Shown: positions 8,902-20,722 of the stretch, one piece after another
Layout: each line of letters begins with the position of its first letter
How positions within the stretch are numbered: position 1 is the first letter of the stretch
Assembly (NCBI GenBank): GCA_936924635.1
Contig: CAKZHP010000132.1
Span: 62,001-126,000 of the forward strand
From: an uncultured Propionibacteriaceae bacterium
GTDB lineage: Bacteria; Actinomycetota; Actinomycetes; Propionibacteriales; Propionibacteriaceae
Length of the DNA: 64,000 bases
Direction: 5' to 3'
Program-made: the position numbers and the translations under genes
The notes under the pieces: generated by a model
Databases searched by the model: none
What the model was told of the DNA's origin: nothing
The model's input: only the letters and a program-made list of their open reading frames with translations

Positions 8902-9945
8902 TCAGCTGATCCGGTAGGCCGCCTCGGTGAGGCGCATCAGGCCGTCACGGATGGCCCTGGCGCGGGCGTCGCCGACCCCCTCGACGCCGACAAGATCGGC
9001 GCGGGAGGCGGCGAGCACACCCTGCAGCCCGCCGAAGTGGTCGAGCAGGCGCGGGGCCAGAGTGGCCGGCAGGCGGTTGATCTGGAGCAGCTGCCGCAAC
9101 CCCCGGGGGCTGAGGCGGCAGTCGAGCGCGCCAAGCCCCAGCGTCGACGCCACCGATGACAGGTCGAGCAGCTGCTCCTCGGGCAGGTCGGTGAGCGATG
9201 ACAGGTCGGTCGCGTCGGGCATGTCGTCAGGGTGGTAGTCGAGCTGCAGGTGGGTCGCGAGGTGGGCCGACCCGACGGTCGCCTCCTGCAGCTGCAGGTC
9301 GAGCAGGCGGCCCTCGGCGCCGAGCAGCACCACGTATCCCGAGACCTCGGCGGCCAGCCGGCGCACCAGCTCCAGGCGCTGAGCCACCACGGCCACGTCG
9401 CGCACGGTCACCTGGTCCGAGACCTCCAGCGCCGACAGGGCGTCGGTGACCTCGCGCAGCCGCTCGTTGTAGCGGGCGAGCGCGTTCAGCGCCTGGTTGC
9501 TGCGGGCGACCAGAGCCTCGGGCCGCTCGACGACGTGACGCGCATGGTCGAGGTAGAGCGCGATCGTCGCCATCGACGCCGACACCGTCACCACAGGAGC
9601 GCCGGTCTGCTTGGCGAGCCGGTCGGCGCTGGCGTGACGGGTCCCGGTCTCGGCAGTCTCGATGGACGGGTCGGGGGCGAAGTGGACGCCGGCCCGCACG
9701 ATGCGGGTGAGGTCCTCGGTGACGACCAGGCCACCGTCCATCTTCGACAGCTCGCGCAACGAGGTCGGGGCGAAGGGGGTATCTAGCGCGAACCCCCCGG
9801 TGGAGACGGCGCGGACGGAGGGGGAGTCGCTGAGCGCGATCAGTGCACCGGTGCGTCCGTTGACGATGCGGTTGAGGCCCTCGCGCAGAGGCGTCCCGGG
9901 CGCCATCAGCGCCTGGTAGCGCCGCAGTCGGTCGGTGGGGGTCAC
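8902..9945 (-). CDS. disA: DNA integrity scanning protein DisA with altered cyclase motifs
   Basis: The 347-residue product matches DisA along its length: an N-terminal diadenylate cyclase (DAC) domain, a helical linker (NQALNALARYNERL, VTVRDVAVVAQRLELVRRLAAEV) and C-terminal helix-hairpin-helix modules (VGVEGVGDARARAIRDGL). DisA normally condenses two ATP into c-di-AMP and binds branched DNA. The two catalytic signatures differ from the family norm: DGA reads DGG at residues 70-72, and RHR reads RHA at residues 103-105 (TGTRHASADR). The gene usually travels near radA, and radA lies about 1 kb away here. Identity is sure; c-di-AMP synthesis is uncertain. Confidence 0.92.
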   Translation of the reverse strand: MTPTDRLRRYQALMAPGTPLREGLNRIVNGRTGALIALSDSPSVRAVSTGGFALDTPFAPTSLRELSKMDGGLVVTEDLTRIVRAGVHFAPDPSIETAETGTRHASADRLAKQTGAPVVTVSASMATIALYLDHARHVVERPEALVARSNQALNALARYNERLREVTDALSALEVSDQVTVRDVAVVAQRLELVRRLAAEVSGYVVLLGAEGRLLDLQLQEATVGSAHLATHLQLDYHPDDMPDATDLSSLTDLPEEQLLDLSSVASTLGLGALDCRLSPRGLRQLLQINRLPATLAPRLLDHFGGLQGVLAASRADLVGVEGVGDARARAIRDGLMRLTEAAYRIS

Positions 9946-10040
9946 GCGCGCCTCACGGGTCGGGGACAGGTCGCCGTCGATCCTACGCGCGGTGCTGACG
10001 GGGGGCCGTTGACGTCGCCGCGAACTGGTTGGGTGGCGGT

Positions 10041-10435
10041 GTGAGCGAGGACCGTGAGGCTGTGGTGGCCTTCTACGAGCGCTATCTGCAGAGGTGCAAC
10101 GAGCACCGGTTCGCGGAGCTCGGGGAGTTCGTCGCCGACGACGTCAACGGGCCGTCGGAGGGTCTGCAGGGGTACGCGGAGGGGCTCAAGGCCGTCGTCT
10201 CTGGCTTTCCCGACTACCGGTGGACCTCCAGCACGTGGTCGTGGAGGGCACGTCGCTCGCCGCCCGGCTGACCGGCGCTGGCACGCACCGGGGCGAGTTC
10301 CGAGGCGTGGCGCCGACAGGCCGGACGGTCCGGACCCAGGAGCTCGTCATGTACGAGCTCGCCGACGGGCGCATCGTCCGCTGCTGGGGCGATCTCGGCA
10401 CCACGGTGCGAGACGCGCTGGTCTCGGGCGACTGA
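10041..10435 (+). pseudogene. SnoaL/NTF2-like protein with a frameshift
   Basis: A GTG at 10041 starts VSEDREAVVAFYERYLQRCNE, the opening of a SnoaL-like ester-cyclase/polyketide-cyclase fold. The frame stays sound to FPDYRW near 10222. It then continues one frame over as DLQHVVVEGTSLAARLTG and ends ELADGRIVRCWGDLGTTVRDAL at 10435. Adding one G at the TGGACC run would restore a single frame of about 131 residues. The remaining sequence is well preserved, so the event is recent or is a sequencing error. Function unknown. Confidence 0.6.
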
Positions 10436-10439
10436 CCCC

Positions 10440-10883
10440 TCAGCTGACGCAGAACTCGTTGCCCTCGGGGTCGCGCATCACCGTGAAGTAGTCGACGTCG
10501 CGAAGATCGCCGTCGGCCACGACGTGCAGCACGGAGGCACCCAGCCCCACCAGTCGCGCCACTTCCGCATCGACCAGCGCCGTCCGTTGCTCGCGGGTCA
10601 GGCCGGCGTCGCGGCCGGTCGGGTAGAGGTCAAGATGCAGTCGGTTCTTGCCCGCCTTCGGCTCCGGCACCTGCTGGAACCAGAGCGTGGGCGGTGCACC
10701 GGACGGGTCGAAGAGCCGGTCGGTGTAGGCCGCCTGATCGCCCAGCCGCTGCCGGAAGTAGCGCTGCCAGGGCTCCTCACCCTCGGGCGGTGTGCCTGTC
10801 CACCCCATCGCCGCTGCCCAGAACCGCGTCAGCCGCTCCGGGTCGGAGGCATCCACGGTCACCTGCCAGAACACCGCCGTCAC
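10440..10883 (-). CDS. VOC-fold (glyoxalase/bleomycin-resistance-like) protein
   Basis: The 147-residue protein opens with AVFWQVTVDASDPERLTRFW and closes with FTVMRDPEGNEFCVS, the classic ends of a VOC/glyoxalase-like domain. KNRLHLDLYP provides the internal metal-site strand. Its ATG overlaps the radA stop (ATGA at 10880-10883), so it is translationally coupled to radA and cotranscribed with it. Enzymes of this fold include dioxygenases, isomerases and drug-binding proteins. Nothing visible decides which applies here. Confidence 0.85.
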   Translation of the reverse strand: MTAVFWQVTVDASDPERLTRFWAAAMGWTGTPPEGEEPWQRYFRQRLGDQAAYTDRLFDPSGAPPTLWFQQVPEPKAGKNRLHLDLYPTGRDAGLTREQRTALVDAEVARLVGLGASVLHVVADGDLRDVDYFTVMRDPEGNEFCVS

Positions 10884-12280
10884 CCCTCGGCCGTACGGTC
10901 TCGGGGCCGGGCGTCGCGTCGCAGCCCCAGCGTGGCCAGCGCCTCGGCGAGCGTGGCCGCCTGCACCACGCGCATCCCCTTCGGCACCGCGATCCGCTCC
11001 CCGGGGGCAGGGGTGGGGCAGATCGCCGTGGTGAAGCCCAGCCGGGCTGCCTCGGCGATGCGCCGCTCCAGGCCGGCCACCCGGCGCAGGTCACCGGCCA
11101 GACCGACCTCGCCCAGCGCGACCACGCGGGCCGGGAAGTTGCGGTCGGTGGAGGCCGACGCCACCGCCACGGCGACGGCCAGGTCTGAGGCCGGGTCCCA
11201 CACCCGGGCGCCTCCGACCGTCGACACGTACACGTCGCGGTCGTGCAGCCGCAGCCCCAGCTTGCGCTGGAGCACGGCCAGCACCATGGGGATGCGCCCC
11301 GGGTCCATGCCGTTCGTCGCCCGCCGTACGTTCTGTGCCTGCGTCTCCGCGACCAGCGCCTGCACCTCTGCGAGCAGCGGCCGGCGCCCCTCCATCGTCA
11401 CCGTGACGCAGGTGCCGGGCACCGGCTCTTCGTGGCGGGTGGTGAACAGGCCGCTCGGGTCGGGCACCTCGACGATCCCAGACTCCGCCATCTCGAAGCA
11501 GCCGACCTCGTCCGCCGGGCCGTACCTGTTCTTCGTCGCCCGCACCATCCGGAACCCTGAGTGCCGGTCGCCCTCGAACTGCAGCACCACGTCGACCAGG
11601 TGCTCCAGCAGCCGTGGCCCAGCGATCGCTCCGTCCTTGGTCACGTGCCCCACGATCACCGTTGCCATGCCGCGCCTCTTGGCGACCCGCACCAGCGCCC
11701 CGGTCACCTCGCGCACCTGGGTGACGCCGCCGGGTGACCCCTCGGCCTCCGCGGTGCCGATCGTCTGCACCGAGTCGGCCACGAGCAGCGTGGGCTCGAC
11801 CTCCTCGATGTGGCCCAGTACCGTGCCGAGGTCGGTCTCCGAGGCCAGGAACAGGTCGTCGGCCAGGTTGCCCGTCCGGTCCGCACGGAGCCGTACCTGT
11901 GCCGCCGACTCCTCGCCCGTGACGTACAGCACCCGACGACCTGCCCGGGCCCAGCGCGCGGCCACCTCCAGCAGCAGCGTCGACTTGCCGACACCGGGCT
12001 CCCCGGCCAGCAGCGCCACCGCTCCGGGCACCAGCCCGCCGCCGAGCACCCGGTCCAGCTCACCGACGCCGGTCAGCTCGCGCGTGGAGGCGGTGTCGCT
12101 CACCTCGCTGATGCGCACGGCCTTGCTGACCGGGGCCGCGGCGCTCACCTCCCGCAGCTTGGGCGCCCCGGCCTCCACGACGCTTCCCCAGGTCTGGCAC
12201 TCGCCGCACCGCCCGACCCAGCGCAGCGACGTCCACCCGCACTCGGTGCACCGGTAGCTCGCCTTCGCCTGCTTCACCAT
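10880..12280 (-). CDS. radA: DNA repair protein RadA
   Basis: The 466-residue protein starts at ATG 12280 (MVKQAKASYR). An N-terminal C4 zinc finger is visible (CTECG at about 11-15, CGEC at about 25-28). The RecA-like core carries Walker A GEPGVGKS at about residues 93-100 and the RadA-specific KNRYG motif near 265. A Lon-type C-terminal domain follows. RadA is a helicase that drives branch migration of recombination intermediates. A longer in-frame extension to 12403 overlaps the next gene and has no zinc-finger precedent, so I reject it. A VOC gene is coupled downstream. Confidence 0.96.
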   Translation of the reverse strand: MVKQAKASYRCTECGWTSLRWVGRCGECQTWGSVVEAGAPKLREVSAAAPVSKAVRISEVSDTASTRELTGVGELDRVLGGGLVPGAVALLAGEPGVGKSTLLLEVAARWARAGRRVLYVTGEESAAQVRLRADRTGNLADDLFLASETDLGTVLGHIEEVEPTLLVADSVQTIGTAEAEGSPGGVTQVREVTGALVRVAKRRGMATVIVGHVTKDGAIAGPRLLEHLVDVVLQFEGDRHSGFRMVRATKNRYGPADEVGCFEMAESGIVEVPDPSGLFTTRHEEPVPGTCVTVTMEGRRPLLAEVQALVAETQAQNVRRATNGMDPGRIPMVLAVLQRKLGLRLHDRDVYVSTVGGARVWDPASDLAVAVAVASASTDRNFPARVVALGEVGLAGDLRRVAGLERRIAEAARLGFTTAICPTPAPGERIAVPKGMRVVQAATLAEALATLGLRRDARPRDRTAEG

Positions 12281-12293
12281 GCCGAGCAGCCTC

Positions 12294-13265
12294 TCACTGG
12301 GCTCTGACAGTTTCCGTACGTGCCGTGCACCGCGAGAGCCGCACTCCCGTGGCTGCGGCCAGCTCGGCCAGCTCGGGAGGCGACACCACCTCGAAGTCGG
12401 CATCGATCTGCGCCAGCAGCATCAGGGGCCAGTCCAGGCTGTCTGCGGCGATCCGCCAGACCGCGACCGTGCCGTCGGCCGTGACGTCCCCCCAGCCATT
12501 GGTCGCTCCCCGCACCACCTCCAACGACGTGTGGAACCGCACCTCGACCGCATACCGGCGCGCCTGGCTCTGACGCCCCTCCTGCACGTGCGCCAGTGCC
12601 GAGCCGCCCGGGATCTCGCGCGGCACGAACCGGGCACCCCCCGCCCTGACCTCCGCCATCCGGTCGACCCGGAACGTCCGCCAGTCGTCGCGCCCGAGGT
12701 CGTACGCGACCACGTACCACCGCTGCTCGAAGCTCACCAGGGCGTGCGGCTCGACCCGCCGCTCCGAGGCCTCGCCGTCGAGGGGCCGGTATGTGAACCG
12801 CGCGCCCTCCCGGTCGCGGCACGCCCCGGCCAGGGTGGTCAGCGCCTCGGCATCGATGACGGGTACGCCTCGGGCGAGCCCTGGTGTCGTCGCCGTCTGC
12901 AGTGCGTCCATCCGCCGTCGCAGGGCCGGTGGGAGCATCGCGATCACCTTGGTGAGTGCGCTGATCGCGGCGTCGCCGCCCCCGTCGACGACCATTGCGG
13001 CCGACGAGCGCAGACCGGCTGCGATCGCCACCGCCTCGTCGTTGTCGAGCAGCAGCGGAGGCAGCGCCTTCCCGGCCCGCAGCTGGTACCCGCCGGAGAC
13101 GCCGCGGATCGCGTCGACGTCGTATCCGAGGCCGCGCAGCCGCTCCACGTCGCGGCGCAGGGTGCGCTCGCTGACCTCAAGCCGGGCCGCCAGCTCGGGG
13201 CCGGGCCAGTACCGGTGGGTCTGCAGCAACGACAGCAGCCGCAGCATCCGTTCGCTCGTGGACAT
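12294..13265 (-). CDS. HTH and WYL-domain transcriptional regulator
   Basis: The 323-residue protein starts with a DeoR-like helix-turn-helix (SERMLRLLSLLQTHRYWPGPELAARLEVSERTLRRDVERL, residues about 4-43). A WYL ligand-sensing domain follows (RRVEPHALVSFEQRWYVVAYDLGRDDWRTFRVDRM) and then the WCX C-terminal extension. The family usually represses or activates a neighbouring gene in response to a small ligand. The VOC-fold gene at 13370 is transcribed divergently from a 104-base spacer and is the obvious candidate target, though this is inference. The start at 13265 is favoured because the HTH begins immediately after it. Confidence 0.88.
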   Translation of the reverse strand: MSTSERMLRLLSLLQTHRYWPGPELAARLEVSERTLRRDVERLRGLGYDVDAIRGVSGGYQLRAGKALPPLLLDNDEAVAIAAGLRSSAAMVVDGGGDAAISALTKVIAMLPPALRRRMDALQTATTPGLARGVPVIDAEALTTLAGACRDREGARFTYRPLDGEASERRVEPHALVSFEQRWYVVAYDLGRDDWRTFRVDRMAEVRAGGARFVPREIPGGSALAHVQEGRQSQARRYAVEVRFHTSLEVVRGATNGWGDVTADGTVAVWRIAADSLDWPLMLLAQIDADFEVVSPPELAELAAATGVRLSRCTARTETVRAQ

Positions 13266-13369
13266 ACCCCCAAGGCTAACCAGATAGAGGCCAGAAACTG
13301 TCCGTTTGCCCGACGGCGTCTCCGTCCGCTCTCGTCGTCAGCCAGGGCACGCCGGGTTACGGTGACGGC

Positions 13370-13792
13370 ATGACCGAGACGTACCCGACCCTCGTGCAGA
13401 CCGTGCTCGACACCACCGATCCCCGCGGGCTCGCCGAGTTCTACCGCGAGCTGCTCGGCCTGGTCTATCGCCCCGGCGACGAACCCCCGGCCCCCGGGCA
13501 GGACGACCAGCTCGGGCGCGACTGGCTCTGCCTCCGTACGCCCGACGGCCGGCCCCTCCTGGCCTTCCAGGCGGCTGACGAGGTGCGGCCGAGCACGTGG
13601 CCCGACCCTGACGTGCCGCAGCAGCTGCACCTCGACCTCACGGTGGCTGACGAGGCTGAGCTGGTGCGGCATCGCGACCGTGCCCTCGCCCTGGGCGCCA
13701 CCCTGCGGCTCGACCGGAGCGACGACCCCGAAGAGCCGCTCTTCGTGCTCGCTGACCCAGCAGGTCATCCGTTCTGCTTGTACGTCGGCTGA
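13370..13792 (+). CDS. VOC-fold (glyoxalase-like) protein divergent from the WYL regulator
   Basis: The 140-residue protein has the VOC opening (YPTLVQTVLDTTDPRGLAEFYRELLGL) and ending (FVLADPAGHPFCLYVG). The central strand QLHLDLTVAD holds the usual metal-site His. It is divergent from the WYL regulator and probably controlled by it. Family members include lactoylglutathione-lyase-like and antibiotic-sequestering proteins. The substrate is unknown. Confidence 0.87.
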   Translation: MTETYPTLVQTVLDTTDPRGLAEFYRELLGLVYRPGDEPPAPGQDDQLGRDWLCLRTPDGRPLLAFQAADEVRPSTWPDPDVPQQLHLDLTVADEAELVRHRDRALALGATLRLDRSDDPEEPLFVLADPAGHPFCLYVG

Positions 13793-13819
13793 CCCGGCCT
13801 GGCGCCTGCAGTTCGGCCC

Positions 13820-14347
13820 TGAGTCGACTGTGGCGCATCCTGTGCGCGGTCCTGCTGGCGGGCCTCTTCGTGGTGGCCTAGCCTCGGCCCGCCGGGCTTG
13901 CGCCTGCGGGGCGGCCATCCCAGGGGGCGGCAGCGCCACCGTGAACGGCGAGACCGCCCTGGTGCAGTGGGACGGCAAGACCGAGCGCATCGACATGGTG
14001 GCGGGTCTCCGGGTCGGCCGACACCGCTGCCTGGATCATGCCGACGCCCGCGGGGGCCACTTTCGCCCTGGGCGACAGCGGGTCGTTCGAGAAGCTGGCG
14101 CATCATCGGCCGCACCGAGAACCAGAAGGTCTACCTCACCGCGTACTCAGGTCTGCTGGAGCCCGGAGCCATCACCGAGGACGTGGTCTTCGCTCAGAAG
14201 GCCGATGAACCCTTCCAGGAGACCTACGACGTGGAGGTCTACCGGGGTGAGTGGATCGGCCCGTGGGTGCTGCTGGTGGCGGCCGGCGCCGGCGTGGTGG
14301 CGCTGGTCGTCAGATCCGTACGTCGCCCTTCTCCGTCACGAAGGTGA
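13820..14347 (+). pseudogene. DUF2330-type membrane-anchored protein, multiply frameshifted
   Basis: Four pieces in different frames read as one protein. They are a signal-like helix (SRLWRILCAVLLAGLFVVA, then a stop at 13879-13881), ACACGAAIPGGGSATVNGETALVQWDGKTER, then DTAAWIMPTPAGATFALGDSG, and finally IIGRTENQKVYLTAYSGLLEP through a C-terminal transmembrane helix (GPWVLLVAAGAGVVALVV) ending at 14347. The Cys-Gly-rich start, the ALVQWDG strand and the PTP motif resemble DUF2330 proteins. At least three frame changes are needed to join the pieces, so this is a pseudogene rather than one sequencing slip. Its 3' end runs into the convergent glyoxalase-like gene. Confidence 0.6.
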
Positions 14348-14945
14348 CCGCGTCCAGGCCGGGGTAGCCGCTGGGCGAGTCGAACTCGAACGCGACACCG
14401 TCGAACTGCGCGTCGATCGGGCTGCCGATCCAGTCCTCCACGCGCTGCTTGTTGCCGGCGATCTCGATCTTCTTGAGGCCCACCGTCGCCTCGAGAGCGC
14501 TCGGGCGAACATCGGCCTCGCTCACCCACGAGATGAAGTACGGCAGCTGCGGGTCGGCGATCAACCCGCGCACGCCGATCTGGCGCCACTCCAGGGCGCG
14601 GCCGTCGGGGAACCGGCGCAGGCCCTTCACGGCCGAACGGTCGAGCCGCTGCTCGTACTCGCCGATGTCGTCGACCGACACCACCCAGCCGAGCCAGCCG
14701 CCGCCGAGCTCGGAGCGTGCCCGCACGGCCTGCCCGTACGGCGCCTTGTCAGCCGCCGGGTGGTCGAGCACCTCCACGATCTCGAGGTAGCGGCTGTCGG
14801 TGAGGGCGATGAGCCGCATCCGGGTGCCGAAGGTGGGGTGGATCCCGCCGTCGCGGGATCGGACGCCGAGCGCGTCCTCGAACCGCTCCGCCTCGGCCGC
14901 CAGACCGTGGGGGCCCACTGCGTACACGACGTGATCCACATGCAT
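14310..14945 (-). CDS. Glyoxalase-like domain protein (VOC superfamily, two-module)
   Basis: This 211-residue protein begins MHVDHVVYAVGPHGLAAEAERFEDALG and resembles the Glyoxalase_3-like family (PF13468 type), longer than single VOC domains. Two related halves are suggested by HVVYAVG at the start and FDGVAFEFDSPSGYPGLDAVTFVTEKG at the end. No catalytic assignment is possible. Its 3' end overlaps the degenerate DUF2330 locus on the other strand by about 38 bases. Confidence 0.8.
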   Translation of the reverse strand: MHVDHVVYAVGPHGLAAEAERFEDALGVRSRDGGIHPTFGTRMRLIALTDSRYLEIVEVLDHPAADKAPYGQAVRARSELGGGWLGWVVSVDDIGEYEQRLDRSAVKGLRRFPDGRALEWRQIGVRGLIADPQLPYFISWVSEADVRPSALEATVGLKKIEIAGNKQRVEDWIGSPIDAQFDGVAFEFDSPSGYPGLDAVTFVTEKGDVRI

Positions 14946-15099
14946 GGCCCTATTCTTGACCCCCCCGCCGCTCTGGTGAAAATCGGCTCGTCGCCGCTGC
15001 TGCGGAAAGCGCTCGACATGCCTCTGGCAAGCCAGGATGCGCCCGGGCGGTGAACGCTGGTCCTGACGGCAGCGTGCGGTGAGGCACGATCGCCGCTGA

Positions 15100-18734
<3,635 letters not shown>

Positions 18735-18925
18735 CACCGCTCGCGGGGAGACCGCGCGGGTGAGTATGAGCGGCGACGCTCTGGATCCCGGGCAAGACAC
18801 GCCGAGGGTGGCGGAACTGGTGCTCGTACAAGTCGCGCAGCGTCACAGCAACCACTAGCATCACGAGCACACGCACCGCCGGAGGGGAAGCCGAGCGGGA
18901 CGCGATCGAGAAGGACGTGACCCGT

Positions 18926-19129
18926 ATGACGCAGCCGACTCCCATGAGCGACGGCGTGACCCTGATGACGGTGGCCGAGGTGGCCCAGATCATGCGGGTC
19001 TCCAAGATGAGCGTGTACCGCCTCATCCACTCCGGGCAGCTGGAGGCGGTGCGCTTCGGCCACACCTTCCGGGTGCCCAAGGAGGCCGTCGACGCCTTCT
19101 TGAAGCAGTCATACTTCCAGGCCGGCTAG
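18926..19129 (+). CDS. Small excisionase-type helix-turn-helix DNA-binding protein
   Basis: The 67-residue protein consists almost wholly of a MerR/excisionase-type HTH (LMTVAEVAQIMRVSKMSVYRLIHSGQLEAVRFGHTFRVPKEAVDAFL). ATG 18926 is about 10 bases from GAGAAGGA; an upstream GTG at 18917 is too close to it. It resembles the small regulator conserved beside proC in actinobacteria (SCO3328/BdtA-like) rather than BldC. There is no integrase nearby, so it is a chromosomal regulator, not a phage excisionase. A TAGCAT -10-like box lies near 18858 in the 190-base leader. Confidence 0.85.
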   Translation: MTQPTPMSDGVTLMTVAEVAQIMRVSKMSVYRLIHSGQLEAVRFGHTFRVPKEAVDAFLKQSYFQAG

Positions 19130-19261
19130 GCCTGACTGGCAGCGCTCCGGCCTGACCGGGTAGGCTGCCCAGGTTGACCCGGGCGCCGTTGCGTCTGGTG
19201 TCACTCTCCAAGCACTGAAGATCTGTGGCCGGCACGTGCCGACCACGACGAAAGGCACTCC

Positions 19262-19363
19262 GTGGGTTCGGTCATCAAGAAGCGTCGCAAGCGCATGGCG
19301 AAGAAGAAGCACCGCAAGCTGCTGAAGAAGACGCGCGTCCAGCGTCGCCGCGCGGGCAAGTAG
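19262..19363 (+). CDS. bS22-type micro-ribosomal protein (AURKAIP1/COX24 domain)
   Basis: A GTG at 19262 opens a 33-residue, extremely basic product ([16 protein letters not shown], then [17 protein letters not shown]). This is the actinobacterial bS22/COX24-domain protein that binds the 30S subunit near the decoding site. About half of its residues are Lys or Arg. It is too short for routine gene finders but is diagnostic. It sits at the conserved location downstream of the small HTH gene. Confidence 0.92.
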   Translation: MGSVIKKRRKRMAKKKHRKLLKKTRVQRRRAGK

Positions 19364-19372
19364 CCACCGGCC

Positions 19373-19642
19373 GTGAGCGCCGAGCAGCCCCCTGCGGTGG
19401 CGGCGCTCGCGCGCGTGGTCGTCCTCACCCGTGAGGGCTGCCATCTCTGCGACGAGGCCGTGGCCACGGTCCAGGCCGTGACCGCTGACCCGCCGACGCC
19501 CTGGCGGGCCGTCGACGTCGATGCCGATCCGGAGCTGCGCGCCCGGTTCACCGACCATGTGCCCGTCACGTACGTCGACGGTGCCCTGCTGTCGTACTGG
19601 TTCCTCGATGCCGACCGTCTGCGTGACGCGCTGGCCGGCTGA
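19373..19642 (+). CDS. Glutaredoxin-like (DUF836-type) thioredoxin-fold protein
   Basis: The 89-residue protein has a CHLC redox motif (LTREGCHLCDEA, residues about 21-27) and the cis-Pro strand HVPVTYVDG. It is a glutaredoxin-family fold of the DUF836 type. It starts nine bases after bS22. It presumably reduces disulfides or mixed mycothiol disulfides; that is inference. Confidence 0.85.
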   Translation: MSAEQPPAVAALARVVVLTREGCHLCDEAVATVQAVTADPPTPWRAVDVDADPELRARFTDHVPVTYVDGALLSYWFLDADRLRDALAG

Positions 19643-19664
19643 CGCCAGGGTCCCGGCATGGTGC

Positions 19665-20003
19665 TGACACCCCGTCCTTCCAGCAGGCCGCTGACGAGGT
19701 CGAGGCGTACGCGGACGAGCAGCTGCGCCACCGGGGTTACCAACGCGCCATCCGCAGCGCGTGGTGGCGGCCAGCTGCCCTGCCGCCGTGCCTGGAGGTG
19801 GTCCGGGTTCTTATCAGCGACGCCGATGGCTTTCATGCCGGGCCCAGATCCCGCCCACGCTGGCGGCCTTCCGGGGAGGGCGCATCCACAAGCAGGAGAG
19901 GCTCGACCTTCTCGACGCCTTCGAGCAGTGGCTGACCTCGGTCGACCCGGCCCGGCTGCGCGGGCTGCTGGCCGAGCCGCCGCTCTTCATGACCGAGCCG
20001 TGA
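19665..20003 (+). pseudogene. Hypothetical gene remnant in two frames
   Basis: Two protein-like stretches lie in different frames. The first, DTPSFQQAADEVEAYADEQL and following residues to LEVVRVLISDADGF, runs from about 19665 to 19835. The second, TLAAFRGGRIHKQERLDLLDAFEQWL, ends LFMTEP at 20003. Joined, they would give a protein of about 110 residues. I recognise no family. No convincing start codon precedes the first part. Confidence 0.4.
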
Positions 20004-20068
20004 GGCCTGCGGTCAAGGGGCCTTGAGTCGAGCGGATATCCTGACCAGGACCCACGCCGGAGGAGCCT

Positions 20069-20722
20069 GTGACCACGACCATCGTCCACCTGCTGAGGCA
20101 CGGCCAGGTGGAGAACCCCGACAAGCTGCTCTACGGCAGGCTGCCCCACTTCCATCTGTCCACGCTCGGCGTGCAGATGGCCGAGCGCGCTGCCGCGTAC
20201 CTCGCCGACACCCCGCTCACCCACCTGCGCTGCTCGCCGCTGGAGCGGGCGCAGGAGACGATGGCACCGATCGCCGCCCAGCGCCCCGATCTGGAGGTGG
20301 TGCTCGACGAGCGCGTGCTGGAGGCGGAGAACCGGTTCGAGGGCAAGGTCTTCGGAGGCAGCTACCGCTCGCTGCTCAACCCTCGTATGTGGTGGCACAT
20401 GCGCAACCCGCTCACTCCCAGCTGGGGCGAGCCGTACCCCCAGATCGTGGCGCGCATGTCGGCAGCCGTCGCCGACGCGGCCGAGGCCGCCGGCCCCGGC
20501 GGTCAGGCCCTGATCGTGAGCCATCAGCTGCCGATCTGGACCATGCGCTCGTACGCGGAGGGCCGCCGCCTGTTCCACGACCCCCGGCGCCGGGAGTGCA
20601 CCCTGGCCAGCATCACCTCGCTGCACCTGGTCGAGGGGCGCATCACGCGCGTCACGTACGCCGAGCCGTCCAAGGACCTGCTACCGGTCGCCCGCACCAG
20701 AAAGTTCGTGGCCGGCACATGA
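20069..20722 (+). CDS. Histidine phosphatase (phosphoglycerate-mutase-like)
   Basis: The 217-residue protein carries the LLRHGQVENP phosphatase motif with its catalytic His near residue 10, the second Arg region CSPLERAQET, and the conserved second His in LIVSHQLPIW. A GTG start at 20069 follows GGAGGAG. Its stop overlaps the tlpA start, placing it first in the cytochrome c maturation operon, as is common in actinobacteria. The natural substrate is unknown. Confidence 0.9.
   Translation: MTTTIVHLLRHGQVENPDKLLYGRLPHFHLSTLGVQMAERAAAYLADTPLTHLRCSPLERAQETMAPIAAQRPDLEVVLDERVLEAENRFEGKVFGGSYRSLLNPRMWWHMRNPLTPSWGEPYPQIVARMSAAVADAAEAAGPGGQALIVSHQLPIWTMRSYAEGRRLFHDPRRRECTLASITSLHLVEGRITRVTYAEPSKDLLPVARTRKFVAGT

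Noticed and set aside
15004..15013. GGAAAGCGCT upstream of the first TIM-barrel gene
   Set aside because: Only the left half and centre match and the right arm is absent. The gene belongs to the proC neighbourhood, so I did not count it as a regulon site.
18926..19129. Small excisionase-like protein as a sign of a prophage or integrative element
   Set aside because: There is no integrase, attachment repeat or phage gene nearby, and the position beside proC and bS22 is conserved in actinobacteria.
18926..19129. Naming the small HTH gene bldC
   Set aside because: The recognition-helix region (SKMSVYRLIHSGQLEAVRFG) differs from BldC and fits the proC-linked family better.
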